Positions 25,801 through 36,700 of a stretch of 64,000 nt of DNA are shown in pieces; position 1 is the stretch's first letter, and the number at the start of each line of letters is the position of its first letter. The notes beneath the pieces are model-generated. The model had not been told where the DNA came from and did no database searches. It saw only the letters and a program-made list of their open reading frames with translations. The translations under genes were made by a program, and so were the position numbers. The stretch is from Pachyseris speciosa. Lineage: Eukaryota > Cnidaria > Anthozoa > Scleractinia > Pachyseridae. The DNA is taken from positions 28,501 to 92,500 of the forward strand of contig JAEMWC010000107.1 of the NCBI GenBank assembly GCA_016490735.1, in the 5' to 3' direction.

Positions 25801-28800
25801 CACTTTTTATGTTCCTTTAACCGGTAACACGCATATTACCACAAAAGGGTAAACAGGATTTCTTGTCATAGGTTTCCAGTTTTTCACACTTGCTAATAGA
25901 AATATAAAATAAACAGTTCAAAACAAAAAGAAAATGATCTTTCTTCGATAGTTGCCAAGATGGAATTTTACTGATGCGGTTAAAATAATAAGCCGCCGAA
26001 TTCAATATCGATTTCAGTCTAACGCACTGCAGCGTCACGCTTGATACACCCGGACAAATCTTTGGAATAAATACAAAGCAAACTGGTTGACACGAAAATT
26101 CTTGTGAAGCTTTCTAGTTTCTTTATGTGAATTTCCGATTACCAGAATTAAACTTCTCGTTTATTTATCTTGACGTAGAATTTAAATTATGTTAAGTCAG
26201 CGTAGTCAAGGCCACACTCCACAGGAGATTGAAGTAGACTTTTATGAGTACACACAATTCGCAAAACTTCCCTGAGTTTGAACAACATCCAAAAGAAAAT
26301 ATGAAGGAGCAAAAAATTTCGACGGTATGACAGGATGTAAAGAGACAGCCATGAGACTGTTAACAGCCAGGTACGAGGGGAATGATTCACTAACAATATA
26401 TTACGTAACAGGTGAAAAGAGAAGTTCCTGGGCTCGCTGATGTTTCTGTTTTATGCCGACTGAATTTTTTGTCCTAGATAGCAACAAAATCTCGTTCGAA
26501 AAGCTTAACTTGTGAAACTGTTAACTCGCTTACTCTATCCGACTTTTTCATCTTCAACTTCATAAGAGCTTTGCTTTTTATTTCACACAAGGTTTTTCTT
26601 GGATTTCTCTTAATTGGCCTTGGCTTGAAACCTAAGCGGTCACGCTGTAGGAGTGTGGAATGTTTGTATCATGTATTCAACCCACCATCCAACGACAGCA
26701 TTTTGATTGACAACTGCAATTAGCGACAAATAAACCTTTTTTCATAATGGGGGACGATTTGAACTCACTTTAAAGAAAGAATTTTATTGAATTTTGTACA
26801 TGCTAACGTGTCTAGTAAGGCTAATTATCATAAAAAAAAAAAAAGGAGAATAATTTCCCTGGCGCGCACCATTATATCTAAAAGGTCTCTAGTAATTACC
26901 TCTTAGGTAAAGCTTTAGTACGCAATTAGCTCCACAGTGTGTTTCTAGCATTTGGCAGAAAGCCGAACCGAACCACTGAAAAAATCTCAAATGATTTTTC
27001 TAATAAACTCGTCGAGGACATAGAAAGGGCTGGCTTATTGGAGAGAGGAGAGAACGGTAAAATAAATTAATGCTTTTTTTGTTACGGTTTCAGCTATTTA
27101 TCTTTTCAAGGATAAGCAGTCTAGAAGGATTAAAAAGAGGGTAGTAATGGATTTTTAAGAAATTTGCAGAGAATAATGGCATATGAAGGTGGCTAAAAAG
27201 AGAAGCCAAAACGGGGGTGTTGCAGATGCACATGGCTTTTTCGCTCTTTGTTGTGTCCAAGTCTCGTCCAATTTCATGAAGAAAGAGAAACTTGAAACGG
27301 ATTATTCCCTTCAATGGCGGCATAAATTCTAAATCTTGTAACACTCTGTTCATGTAATATTAACATTCAAGTTTAATTAACAGTTCGACGCTTGCGTGAC
27401 TAAGAAAGTGCAATGTCATTTTAACAGTTCGAATAAGCGTTGTTCGTTTTCTTTTATAATGACTTGGCATACAGCTGTTACCAAGGTAACGCAAAACAAA
27501 AAATAGCAACAACAAGCGAATATTTTATTAATAGTTTCAAGAAAACCCACCCGCGATGTTTTACTCAGTTAAGCGATTCAAACAAGACAATATCAGAGTA
27601 TACAGGATAAAAGTAAAAACAGGTATATCATTGCAGACTCAGGTGAACGTCAATAGAGTATTTCATAAACGAATAACACTAAATTTAAATTTTAAAAAAG
27701 CTGCATATTTTATCTTTGCGTGAGATTCACGCTTTGCGGCTATTTGTGACGTATACATGTCAATTATGCGGTAATGCCTCGGGCACTTTTTATGTTCCTT
27801 TAACCGGTAACACGCATATTACCACAAAAGGGTAAACAGGATTTCTTGTCATAGGTTTCCAGTTTTTCACACTTGCTAATAGAAATATAAAATAAACAGT
27901 TCAAAACAAAAAGAAAATGATCTTTCTTCGATAGTTGCCAAGATGGAATTTTACTGATGCGGTTAAAATAATAAGCCGCCGAATTCAATATCGATTTCAG
28001 TCTAACGCACTGCAGCGTCACGCTTGATACACCCGGACAAATCTTTGGAATAAATACAAAGCAAACTGGTTGACACGAAAATTCTTGTGAAGCTTTCTAG
28101 TTTCTTTATGTGAATTTCCGATTACCAGAATTAAACTTCTCGTTTATTTATCTTGACGTAGAATTTAAATTATGTTAAGTCAGCGTAGTCAAGGCCACAC
28201 TCCACAGGAGATTGAAGTAGACTTTTATGAGTACACACAATTCGCAAAACTTCCCTGAGTTTGAACAACATCCAAAAGAAAATATGAAGGAGCAAAAAAT
28301 TTCGACGGTATGACAGGATGTAAAGAGACAGCCATGAGACTGTTAACAGCCAGGTACGAGGGGAATGATTCACTAACAATATATTACGTAACAGGTGAAA
28401 AGAGAAGTTCCTGGGCTCGCTGATGTTTCTGTTTTATGCCGACTGAATTTTTTGTCCTAGATAGCAACAAAATCTCGTTCGAAAAGCTTAACTTGTGAAA
28501 CTGTTAACTCGCTTACTCTATCCGACTTTTTCATCTTCAACTTCATAAGAGCTTTGCTTTTTATTTCACACAAGGTTTTTCTTGGATTTCTCTTAATTGG
28601 CCTTGGCTTGAAACCTAAGCGGTCACGCTGTAGGAGTGTGGAATGTTTGTATCATGTATTCAACCCACCATCCAACGACAGCATTTTGATTGACAACTGC
28701 AATTAGCGACAAATAAACCTTTTTTCATAATGGGGGACGATTTGAACTCACTTTAAAGAAAGAATTTTATTGAATTTTGTACATGCTAACGTGTCTAGTA

Positions 28801-31110
28801 AGGCTAATTATCATAAAAAAAAAAAAAGGAGAATAATTTCCCTGGCGCGCACCATTATATCTAAAAGGTCTCTAGTAATTACCTCTTAGGTAAAGCTTTA
28901 GTACGCAATTAGCTCCACAGTGTGTTTCTAGCATTTGGCAGAAAGCCGAACCGAACCACTGAAAAAATCTCAAATGATTTTTCTAATAAACTCGTCGAGG
29001 ACATAGAAAGGGCTGGCTTATTGGAGAGAGGAGAGAACGGTAAAATAAATTAATGCTTTTTTTGTTACGGTTTCAGCTATTTATCTTTTCAAGGATAAGC
29101 AGTCTAGAAGGATTAAAAAGAGGGTAGTAATGGATTTTTAAGAAATTTGCAGAGAATAATGGCATATGAAGGTGGCTAAAAAGAGAAGCCAAAACGGGGG
29201 TGTTGCAGATGCACATGGCTTTTTCGCTCTTTGTTGTGTCCAAGTCTCGTCCAATTTCATGAAGAAAGAGAAACTTGAAACGGATTATTCCCTTCAATGG
29301 CGGCATAAATTCTAAATCTTGTAACACTCTGTTCATGTAATATTAACATTCAAGTTTAATTAACAGTTCGACGCTTGCGTGACTAAGAAAGTGCAATGTC
29401 ATTTTAACAGTTCGAATAAGCGTTGTTCGTTTTCTTTTATAATGACTTGGCATACAGCTGTTACCAAGGTAACGCAAAACAAAAAATAGCAACAACAAGC
29501 GAATATTTTATTAATAGTTTCAAGAAAACCCACCCGCGATGTTTTACTCAGTTAAGCGATTCAAACAAGACAATATCAGAGTATACAGGATAAAAGTAAA
29601 AACAGGTATATCATTGCAGACTCAGGTGAACGTCAATAGAGTATTTCATAAACGAATAACACTAAATTTAAATTTTAAAAAAGCTGCATATTTTATCTTT
29701 GCGTGAGATTCACGCTTTGCGGCTATTTGTGACGTATACATGTCAATTATGCGGTAATGCCTCGGGCACTTTTTATGTTTCTTTAACCGGTAACACGCAT
29801 ATTACCACAAAAGGGTAAACAGGATTTCTTGTCATAGGTTTCCAGTTTTTCACACTTGCTAATAGAAATATAAAATAAACAGTTCAAAACAAAAAGAAAA
29901 TGATCTTTCTTCGATAGTTGCCAAGATGGAATTTTACTGATGCGGTTAAAATAATAAGCCGCCGAATTCAATATCGATTTCAGTCTAACGCACTGCAGCG
30001 TCACGCTTGATACACCCGGACAAATCTTTGGAATAAATACAAAGCAAACTGGTTGACACGAAAATTCTTGTGAAGCTTTCTAGTTTCTTTATGTGAATTT
30101 CCGATTACCAGAATTAAACTTCTCGTTTATTTATCTTGACGTAGAATTTAAATTATGTTAACTCAGCGTAGTCAAGGCCACAAAAGGTTCTCTTTTGTTT
30201 GGTAAGGTTTTCTAGTTTTGATTATAAAGAAAATCATAACCTGCACGACTCTTCTAGTTTATGATGTAAAATACGAAAAAATGTATCTATTTTGTATCGC
30301 TTCTCGATTTGGCTACAGAGCTTTTATTTATTTATTTATTTATTTGTTTTTTTACGCAATGGTCGGTAACGGCAAAGGAGGCGATCTTTGTGTATTTAAA
30401 ATTACATATGGCACCTGCAAATCGCTTACATGCATCTTGTAGTAACGGTGAAAAATCGCACAACAAAATCTTATTTTAATGTTTTACAGTTTAATTATTA
30501 TCAACACATTTTCGCCAACACGGTTGATTTCCAAATTAGTTGAGAAAAAATACCAGCCTGGTTCGAAATTAACTCAGACTAGTAAAAAGTCATTGTGTAA
30601 TCTTTTTCCTCGCTTAGCGAAATCCGGCAAAATTATTTTAAAAGATCAAAATATCTACACAAAAATCTCATCAAATCGCTCACATATTCGTGTCAAGTAA
30701 TAATTCTTAGGTAGTCAGTTTAACTTCTTTTCCCAGACCAAAAACGGAACTAAAAACTAATTCACCAGAAGCATTGCTATGGGTGTGTACATGACTATGT
30801 AACAATTAAGGACTTCTGATTACCCAGTGAGTTTTTTACCTACCCGCAGATAACCTGTTCCGTTACTTAAGACTCCTCCAACTGCGACATCGTAGTTAAT
30901 CATGCTGTTAGGGGCAAGCAAAGCGAAGCCAAACCCGACCCAGCCGGTCGCCCGAACCTCCACCAAAAATTCCAAAGTGTCCACGGACGCGTTGAAATTG
31001 TACGAAACGTTGTAGTCCCCACCAGCCGCCACAATCGAGTTGGAAAAAACATAGCTGGCTTTGGTGTAAGCCGCAAAAAGCGCTAACAGGCATAAATGAA
31101 ACACTGCCAT
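11363..31110 (-). CDS. Four-DOMON secreted, probably membrane-anchored protein (12 exons)
   Basis: Joining 31110-30844, 23249-23103, 22488-22179, 20893-20661, 20091-19945, 17597-17480, 17033-16801, 16208-16062, 13814-13697, 12984-12770, 12174-12028 and 11584-11363 gives one open frame of about 767 residues; every junction has GT/AG ends and compatible phase. The product has a signal peptide (about 18 residues), DOMON 1, a Ser/Thr-rich linker, DOMON 2, 3 and 4, and a C-terminal hydrophobic stretch after PCSSIYGIV. DOMON domains are extracellular beta sandwiches that bind haem or sugars in dopamine beta-monooxygenase, cellobiose dehydrogenase and ferric reductase relatives. No copper monooxygenase or cytochrome b561 domain follows, so a catalytic role is not supported; a surface binding or matrix role is inferred. 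I know of no named gene with this exact layout. Confidence 0.85.
12028..12174 (-). CDS. Exon 11: middle of DOMON 4
   Basis: 49 codons, phase 0-0, from DYKTTGRMRPTPD to ENDIAFL. The W-F-E-R strand (LWFERPRNT) is the family's usual beta strand. Confidence 0.87.
12770..12984 (-). CDS. Exon 10: first part of DOMON 4
   Basis: Enters in phase 1 after gactctag and ends GAGYLS|gtaagt. It carries GWVGFGFAKNAPN and DYDVVVAGF. It is clearly diverged from DOMON 2/3, so it predates their duplication. Confidence 0.87.
13697..13814 (-). CDS. Exon 9: end of DOMON 3
   Basis: 118 bases, phase 0 to 1, near-copy of exon 6 (FQKVTLFPA in place of YQKVTLFPA). Confidence 0.88.
16062..16208 (-). CDS. Exon 8: middle of DOMON 3
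   Basis: 49 codons, phase 0-0, from DYFTNGQDVPP to NDVAIQ; near-copy of exon 5. Confidence 0.9.
16801..17033 (-). CDS. Exon 7: first part of DOMON 3
   Basis: Same splice sites and length (233 bases) as exon 4, with only a few residue changes (for example NASGYLR in place of SGSGYLR). Confidence 0.9.
17480..17597 (-). CDS. Exon 6: end of DOMON 2
   Basis: Starts EGMQLYVIWAYHATNDV and ends in TLFPA with a phase-1 donor (gcag|gtgagt). The coding frame is short and differs from the longer open frame on the same strand. Identical to exon 9 except for one codon. Confidence 0.88.
19362..19444. repeat. (CT)n microsatellite
   Basis: About 40 CT dinucleotides in the intron between exons 5 and 6. The sister unit has only a short CTCTCTCT stretch at about 15618. 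Confidence 0.97.
19757..19834. repeat. (GTAT)n microsatellite
   Basis: About 19 GTAT units beside exon 5, against two or three units in the sister copy at 15940. Confidence 0.97.
19945..20091 (-). CDS. Exon 5: middle of DOMON 2
   Basis: 49 codons, phase 0-0, from DYFTNG to NDVAIQ. Nearly identical to exon 8. The open frame continues downstream into a (GTAT)n microsatellite, which gives a run of Tyr-Ile-His-Thr codons that is intronic and not protein. Confidence 0.9.
20661..20893 (-). CDS. Exon 4: first part of DOMON 2
   Basis: Enters in phase 1 after tttttcag and leaves in phase 0 before gtaatc. Contains the signature GWVGFGVATQAPN and the segment YDVGVGGV. Nearly identical to exon 7. Confidence 0.9.
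21062..22170. other. Intron 3 sequence, possible small MITE
   Basis: Intron between exons 3 and 4. At 21440-21595 inverted ends AATAGACCTTATTC and GAATAAGAGTATGGTCTATT flank a GC-richer core, which suggests a small MITE. Nothing else is recognised; short open frames here have no domain. Confidence 0.4.
22179..22488 (-). CDS. Exon 3: end of DOMON 1 plus Ser/Thr-rich linker
   Basis: The first 35 codons complete DOMON 1 (GMSVFLILAYHSS). They are followed by about 65 residues dominated by Ser, Thr, Val and Ala, ending in NPNPTPT. Such a stretch is likely to be O-glycosylated and extended. The donor follows phase 1. Confidence 0.85.
23103..23249 (-). CDS. Exon 2: middle of DOMON 1
   Basis: Exactly 49 codons, phase 0 at both ends, from acceptor ttaccag to donor gag|gtaaac. 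Starts DYNTTGQREPP and ends VNDLAIE. Same length and motif plan as exons 5, 8 and 11. Confidence 0.88.
23260..24228. other. Intron 1, 3' part
   Basis: The stretch 24050-24228 matches 47585-47780 in the same orientation and belongs to a dispersed repeat that continues into the tandem array. The rest (23260-24040) shows no gene; the minus-strand open frame at 23525-23815 is a Phe/Ser/Leu-rich low-complexity translation. Confidence 0.5.
24229..30177. repeat. Three-copy tandem array, unit 1983 bp
   Basis: Units 24229-26211, 26212-28194 and 28195-30177 each begin CCACACTCCACAGGAGATTG and have exactly the same length. I see only a handful of differences (for example an A-run of 13 or 12, a G-run of 4 or 5, GTTCC against GTTTC near 29778). 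The array lies in intron 1 of the four-DOMON gene. The repeated minus-strand open frames (69, 87 and 73 codons per unit) have no domain and no splice context; I do not call them genes. The unit is a chimera of two dispersed repeats seen singly at 60440-60760 and 56130-57330. Confidence 0.95.
30844..31110 (-). CDS. Exon 1: signal peptide and first part of DOMON 1
   Basis: It starts at the ATG at 31110; the open frame extends to 31149 but that codon is GTG and sits where transcription should start. Residues 1-18 (MAVFHLCLLALFAA...) are a signal peptide. The DOMON signature GWVGFGFA and the end GTGYLR are followed by the donor cgg|gtaggt, phase 0. Confidence 0.9.
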
Positions 31111-31177
31111 TGCACGCGTGTGGCAACTGAAAGGCTTCGCGTGTATCACAGAATGACTTCGTATTTTATTTGGCGGT

Positions 31178-31190
31178 AATTTATAAATAA
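31178..31190 (-). promoter_or_regulatory. TATA-like box upstream of exon 1
   Basis: The minus strand reads TTATTTATAAATT about 70 bases before the ATG at 31110. With the usual 30-base spacing, transcription would start close to 31150, which leaves a 5' leader of about 40 bases and supports the ATG at 31110. Confidence 0.45.
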
Positions 31191-32640
31191 TATCTAACGA
31201 TCACGCGGTCAGTATCGTTTGTTTTCCGGCCAGGCACTTTCAACCAAAATAAGGCACGCCCACAGGTGGTTCATCTGCAATATCACCAGATCACTCTTCT
31301 AACGGAGCGCGATAAATAACCACACTTAACCACTAAATTATTTTCAGGCAACGAAACTGAAACACAATGATGCGGCAAAAAAATAGCTAGAACTGTAGCA
31401 ACAGTTATATAGTTACTGACTAAGTGGGTTTTGAGCACGGCATATCACGAGACCGTCTTATACAATGATATGTTTGTGGTTATGTCGAATTTTCCTTTTA
31501 TTGTAGGGCTTGTATCTTTAAATAAACAATAAATAAACTTCTCACCACAATATTCTTTAGCTAATGATCACGAACACTAATCACGATAGATGAATTACAT
31601 CAGTTCGGCTGCCTGCTAATAATTATTCCTTTCTAATCAGCTATTAAAAGTACATCGCCATAAAATAAAATGACTTATGGTGAATAAAGTGGTACGGTTT
31701 GCTTGTATCTTAGCAACACGCGCCAAATAAACCAAAAGACAAATCGTGCTCTAAAATTATCCCAGAGAAACTAAAACTTCGGATCCGTTCGTACTCAATG
31801 GGATCGATCCGGAGTAGTGAATAATGGACTGAGAAACTTTAAAGCTGAAAAGTTATCAACTATATCTTTCTGCTAACTCAGACGTGTTACATCAAATCGG
31901 ACCAGTGTATATTGTCTGGTACAAATGTACGATCCAATTTTGTATCATGTAATGTATCTTGTCATTCTGGTATCTCCAAACAGCGCTTGGGGAAATTTAT
32001 TGCTAGATTATAACAAGTCATAAATTCAAGACCGTTCAATTAAAGGCAAACTTTGTGCATTCCTTTAACCTTGATAAAGTTCTAGGACACCCAACCGGTC
32101 ATCCCTCAGTAAGACTATTTAAAATAAGTTATACTGGTAGTTTTGCGTGGTTTCGTAACCGTAATTTCAAATGATGGCCATGCCAAAATTTGCACAGTCA
32201 ATACCAGGAGCCCATGAAATAGTCACGCAACAAGAGAAAAAAAAAGACTCTTTTTCAAGTTTTACAATGTTCCATGCCTTGAAACACCATGAACCATCTA
32301 ACAAGGGCAAATCTACGGGGAAGATCAAAGCGCATGCGCTCTAGCGAGTATCAGTGGAAAAATAACTGGACGCGAGTATCGTTACAACTCATTTGGATAT
32401 CGATTTTTCCGGTAGTCAAACTGTGCTACCAAAAATTCGACTTCAATTTGTCCAGAAATCATATTCAACTTATTGTGATGCACTTGGTTCCTTACAATCA
32501 CTATCGAGCTTGCCTCCAAACCTTTTGTTGTGTTCTAGGTGTAGTCGTTGACAATGACTTTATTCTGAGCATTGAAAATTACATACTTACTCATCCTCTC
32601 CCCGTCGGGGCTTTTGAGGGATAGTTTACAACGCTTTTCT
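31191..32640. other. Upstream flank of the four-DOMON gene
   Basis: 31191-31757 is duplicated at 58797-59328 with high similarity (for example CAACACGCGCCAAATAAACC in both), so the regulatory flank was copied with exon 1. From 31758 to 32640 I see no gene or clear repeat. Confidence 0.6.
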
Positions 32641-32804
32641 AGGGTGAGATCGGACGTCAGTCTGTAAAGGCGCCTCTGGTTGCCGCTATCAGTCCATATT
32701 TGATCTCACCCACCCACCCACCCAACCCACACATGACAGATGAAGGGTAGAGATAGACAACTACACCCGGAACTACGTCACCTACTCTTATCGAACAGTG
32801 TGTG

Positions 32805-32810
32805 GGTTCT

Positions 32811-32891
<81 letters not shown>

Positions 32892-32892
32892 T
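32805..32892. repeat. (TAA)n microsatellite
   Basis: About 28 TAA units; gives a poly-Asn open frame that is not a protein. Confidence 0.97.
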
Positions 32893-32985
32893 CACATTTC
32901 TATTGCGCATTTTATGTGCAATATTCAAATGCCCGTTACAACGCTGGCCGGGGGACTTTCTCAGACTGCTTATAACGCAGTTTAC

Positions 32986-33142
32986 AATAGGCTAGTTTCG
33001 AATTGTGGAGAACAAAAGAACAGAGTCGAGGTTCAGGGGAATAATTTGCATTTTCTTTTGTCAAAAACAAAGGAAAATGCAAATTATTCCCCTCAACCTC
33101 GACTCTGTTCTTTTGTTCTCCCACAATTCGAAACTAGCCTAT
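32986..33142. mobile_element. Long perfect hairpin element
   Basis: Arms of about 70 bases starting AATAGGCTAGTTTCGAATTG pair with the mirror ending CAATTCGAAACTAGCCTATT; only a few positions differ and the loop is under 15 bases. Non-coding foldback MITE inserted in the SINE/microsatellite cluster. Confidence 0.9.
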
Positions 33143-33509
33143 TAATGAAGTTGATTTATGATTTATGAATGCCCCCGTAATGTCAATATCAGATTAAGAC
33201 AGACACTAGGGGTGGTCACTGCCAGAGTTTTGTTATTTCCCTAGTGGTTCTTTTACGTCCCACAGAATCAGAGAATTATGAAGAGTTGTGAGACGGGGCC
33301 TACGGTTTATCGTCCTTATCCGAGAAGACTAGAAAGTCTACCCGTTTGTAGATGTCATTACACAGGCAGCACTTTCTCCTCAATTATCTTAAGACCCTGA
33401 GTGTTGGTCCGGACGGGGTTTGAACCCGCGACCTCCCGCACGGTAGTCCGGTGCCCTACCACCGAGCTAACCGGTCGGCGGTTACCGTCGACCCAATTTA
33501 AAAACTCAA

Positions 33510-33742
33510 CTTTAACGTCCCACAGATTATTAGGTACAAGTCTTGTGAGACGGGACCTACGGTTTATCGTCCTTATCCGAGAAGACTAGAAAGTCTAACC
33601 ATTTGCAGATGTTATTACAAAGGCAGCACTTATTCTCCTCAATTATTTAAAGACCCTGAGTGTTGGTCCGGCCGGGGTTTGAACCCGCGACCTCCCGCAC
33701 GCTAATCCGGTGCTCTACCACTGAGCTAACCGGTCGGCGGTA
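33510..33742 (-). repeat. tRNA-derived SINE, second tandem copy
   Basis: Direct tandem neighbour of the previous SINE with the same body (GAGACGGGACCTACGGTTTA on the plus strand) and head at 33741-33666, with A-box GGTTAGCTCAGTGGTAGAGC and B-box GGGTTCAAACCCC. The two copies share orientation and are separated by fewer than 30 bases. Confidence 0.75.
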
Positions 33743-33749
33743 AATTAAG

Positions 33750-36700
33750 GTATTACAAGATATTTGCTAAAGTACTATAGCTTCGATTACACTAAACCTA
33801 TAAAAAGAATGACAACTAAAGCCCTGTCCACTCCAATCCGGATAAATTTAAAAACGCAACTTTTTTCTAGATCCGATTTGGCCTTCCGTTTACACAAAAA
33901 CAGCCTTTTACACCACCGAAAATGGAGCTTTTAGCAAAAGTTTTCCAGAGGAGAAACGTTTTGAAAAAGCCGGCATGGTATTTTTAGGTCTGGGCGGCGG
34001 AAACGGAACCTTGACATTACAACTACAAAACGTTGACGTCACAACAGCCATGCCCATTTATACACGAATACATGTAAAGCGTTTCTCAGGGGCCGAAGCA
34101 GCAATTCAGTGTGGATGCTTATCAAACAGATTCGATTTCTCTTGATGAGCAGATTTTAGCCCAATCAACCCGGCCAAAGTACAAGGAGTGTTTTTTACTT
34201 GCACTTTCAAGTAAGTGACTCTCTACTTCTCATGGCCCTCGGATTCAATATTTTAATTGGACAGTTAAAATAGAAACCATCCGAAAACTGTCAAATATTT
34301 GTCTAAATCTTTATAGAAAAATTATACAATTGATATCGGACCTCCGATGAAACGGCCTTTGTTAGCTCGAATATCTTTCAACGTTGGGTGCACCCACAAA
34401 TTTATGAACAAGTGACCTCGTGAAACAATTTTGTCGGACGTCAAGATTCGTAGTGTCAAGAACTTACGATTAATAAATTACAATTCGCAGTCGCCTTCAA
34501 TGACCCCAGAGAGATAACACTGGATTTACCGGTTTTCGTGTACAAATTACCACAGGAAATCTTTTTAAGAAGTGAGGACGGCTTTGATGACAAAAAGTTC
34601 ATTCATCGCAAGTTTCAACGTTGCTGGTCTGGCAGTCAACAAAACTGCCCTTCTGACTTGATCAATTACCGTAAAAGCTTTATTAAGCCTCCCCCCCGTC
34701 TCTATTAACCCCCCCCTCTCTCTCTCTAATACGCCCCTCGTTTGGAAGTCGGTTTTTGCAATAAGCCCCCCTCCCCTTTGGGACGTGAGATTTTGTAATT
34801 AGTCCCTCTTATTCTCTCTTACGAAATCCACTTTATGACGCTCAGTTGCTTTGTGTTTAAACAAATATACACTCAAACACATAATACTGTTTGCCGCTCT
34901 GTATCAAATAATAATGTTTCACTGCAGTTGTTTGAGTTTAGTACAAAAACTATTTAAAAACGAAAATAATAATAACTTGAATAATTTAAACATATTTATA
35001 TAAGAAAAACTGCTATCAATGCAGGTCCTGTAGAAAAACAAAAGAATACAAATATGTATAAAAACAATTACAATAATATAACCTAGTGCATTAAAAAGAC
35101 AATTAACAGTTATGAATTCTGAGAATTATTAAAATTTTTGTACCTTTGCTGAAAAAAGCGCGCTTGGTGCATTCTAAGTTAACTTTTTCTAAAATAAGGT
35201 CATTACTGTTTCTAGTTTTGTGGCGGTGAATGTCACAGTTTCTTACATTAAAAGAATTAGAAAGGTATCTGGGAACTCTCTTTGCAATGCACTCACTAAC
35301 CCTTTGTCTTCAAGCTTACCAAATATCGTTCCTGTGGTAAGGATGGCTTTGAGACCTGTAACTTTCATAAATCCCGGACTATGGTCGAAATGAAGCATTT
35401 TTATTGCAAAATGATAAGTTTTTCAGATTTCATCTCCCTGGAAACTGACCGAAACTCCCAATTTTCACTTGATATGACTGTTTATTCTCTTTGAAAACCA
35501 AAATCGCCCTCGGACAACAGCAAAATTCACGCAACTTTGTCTTGAAGTTTTCAAGACAAAAATTCCTCTTGAAGTTAAAAGTTTCTATTGGCAGCAAACT
35601 TTGACTCCACTTCTTGCAACCTGTTCAACATTTACCTGCTCACTCCTTTAGCCCAACCCCGATAACGTTGTTTGATTTCAGCTACTCTCACTGTCTGTAA
35701 TTTTCACGTTTGTGACCCAAAGGAATTCTGGGATACTCTTGCCTCACAGCGGCATGGAAGACTGCCATTTCACATAGTTTTTAGAACCGTGTCGAGCCAC
35801 CCGGTCCTGCTTGCAAAATATTTCACCGATTGCATTATTTACAAGTCAAAACTCGCCAAAATTGCCATGCCAGGTTTCGGAATCCGCTCACAAAACGACT
35901 AAAGACACAACTTCACTCCGTGGATTGCCATCACTCGCTCGAATACGTTGAGCGGTCCACTTCGATGTGAAATTGCTTCTCACTCTGTTTTCTTTCAAAG
36001 GATTGCCTCTACCCATCAACCCAGCTTTATGATGCCAGGTAGGGGGCTTCTGAGGTTGAAAATGGCTCGAAAAACACACTTATAAATCAATTAAGCAACG
36101 AATTGTAGCTGCAGTGTTCGTTTAGAAATAAAACGACAGCTAGCGTGACAAGCGTGACAACAAAGATAGAGCCTTCGGTGTTGTGGACCAGCGAAATCGC
36201 CGTGATAACCCTTATATGGAGTAGCCAGGTCGATTTGACCTCTTACCCTCCGAAAATTGCAAAAAAGGCGACCAAATCGACCGGTAGGGAAAGAGTTAAC
36301 CAATCTTAAAATGTGTGTCCGTCTTCTATAATAGAGAGGTTCCCAGCCCATTTTGGTCATAATTTTATTTGGTCATAATCTGCATTCTCGATCTCATCAA
36401 AAGTAACAACAGTGGTTTACCAAAGATTTAATAACGGCAAAGCAAGAGTAATTTTCGAAAACCCGTTTGCATACAGAACTAGGGGTGGAGAATGGTTTTT
36501 CAAAAAAGACGTTTCTCGCAGAATTTTTGTCAAATTTCACGTTTCTTACTGTCTCGATTTTTTGGCAACGTCGTCTCGCTCACCGTGTCGCAAAGTCTCA
36601 GATTTACTATTCGCCATCCTTAGAACTCTGAACTCAAAGATTGTGGCCGTTTCAACGCCAAGTTCGTTTTCTAGCTACTAAGAATAAGATAGACAAGGCT

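Larger units (their letters stand above)
32641..33483 (-). repeat. tRNA-derived SINE, interrupted copy
   Basis: The minus strand has a tRNA-like head at 33482-33403: an A-box-like GGTTAGCTCGGTGGTAGGGC and a B-box-like GGGTTCAAACCCC, typical of internal polymerase III promoters. The acceptor arm does not pair, so this is a SINE and not a tRNA gene. The body continues through 33240, is broken by a hairpin element and a (TAA)n tract, and seems to resume at 32640-32805. Confidence 0.7.

Noticed and set aside
24210..30004. Repeated minus-strand open frames (69, 87 and 73 codons) in each 1983-bp unit as a tandem gene family
   Set aside because: They are identical because the DNA is identical; no domain, no signal peptide of convincing form, no splice context, and the paralogous copies at 56-61 kb have frames broken or shortened by indels.
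33403..33482. Functional tRNA gene
   Set aside because: A and B boxes are good but the acceptor and anticodon stems do not pair and two copies share a non-tRNA body, so it is a SINE head.
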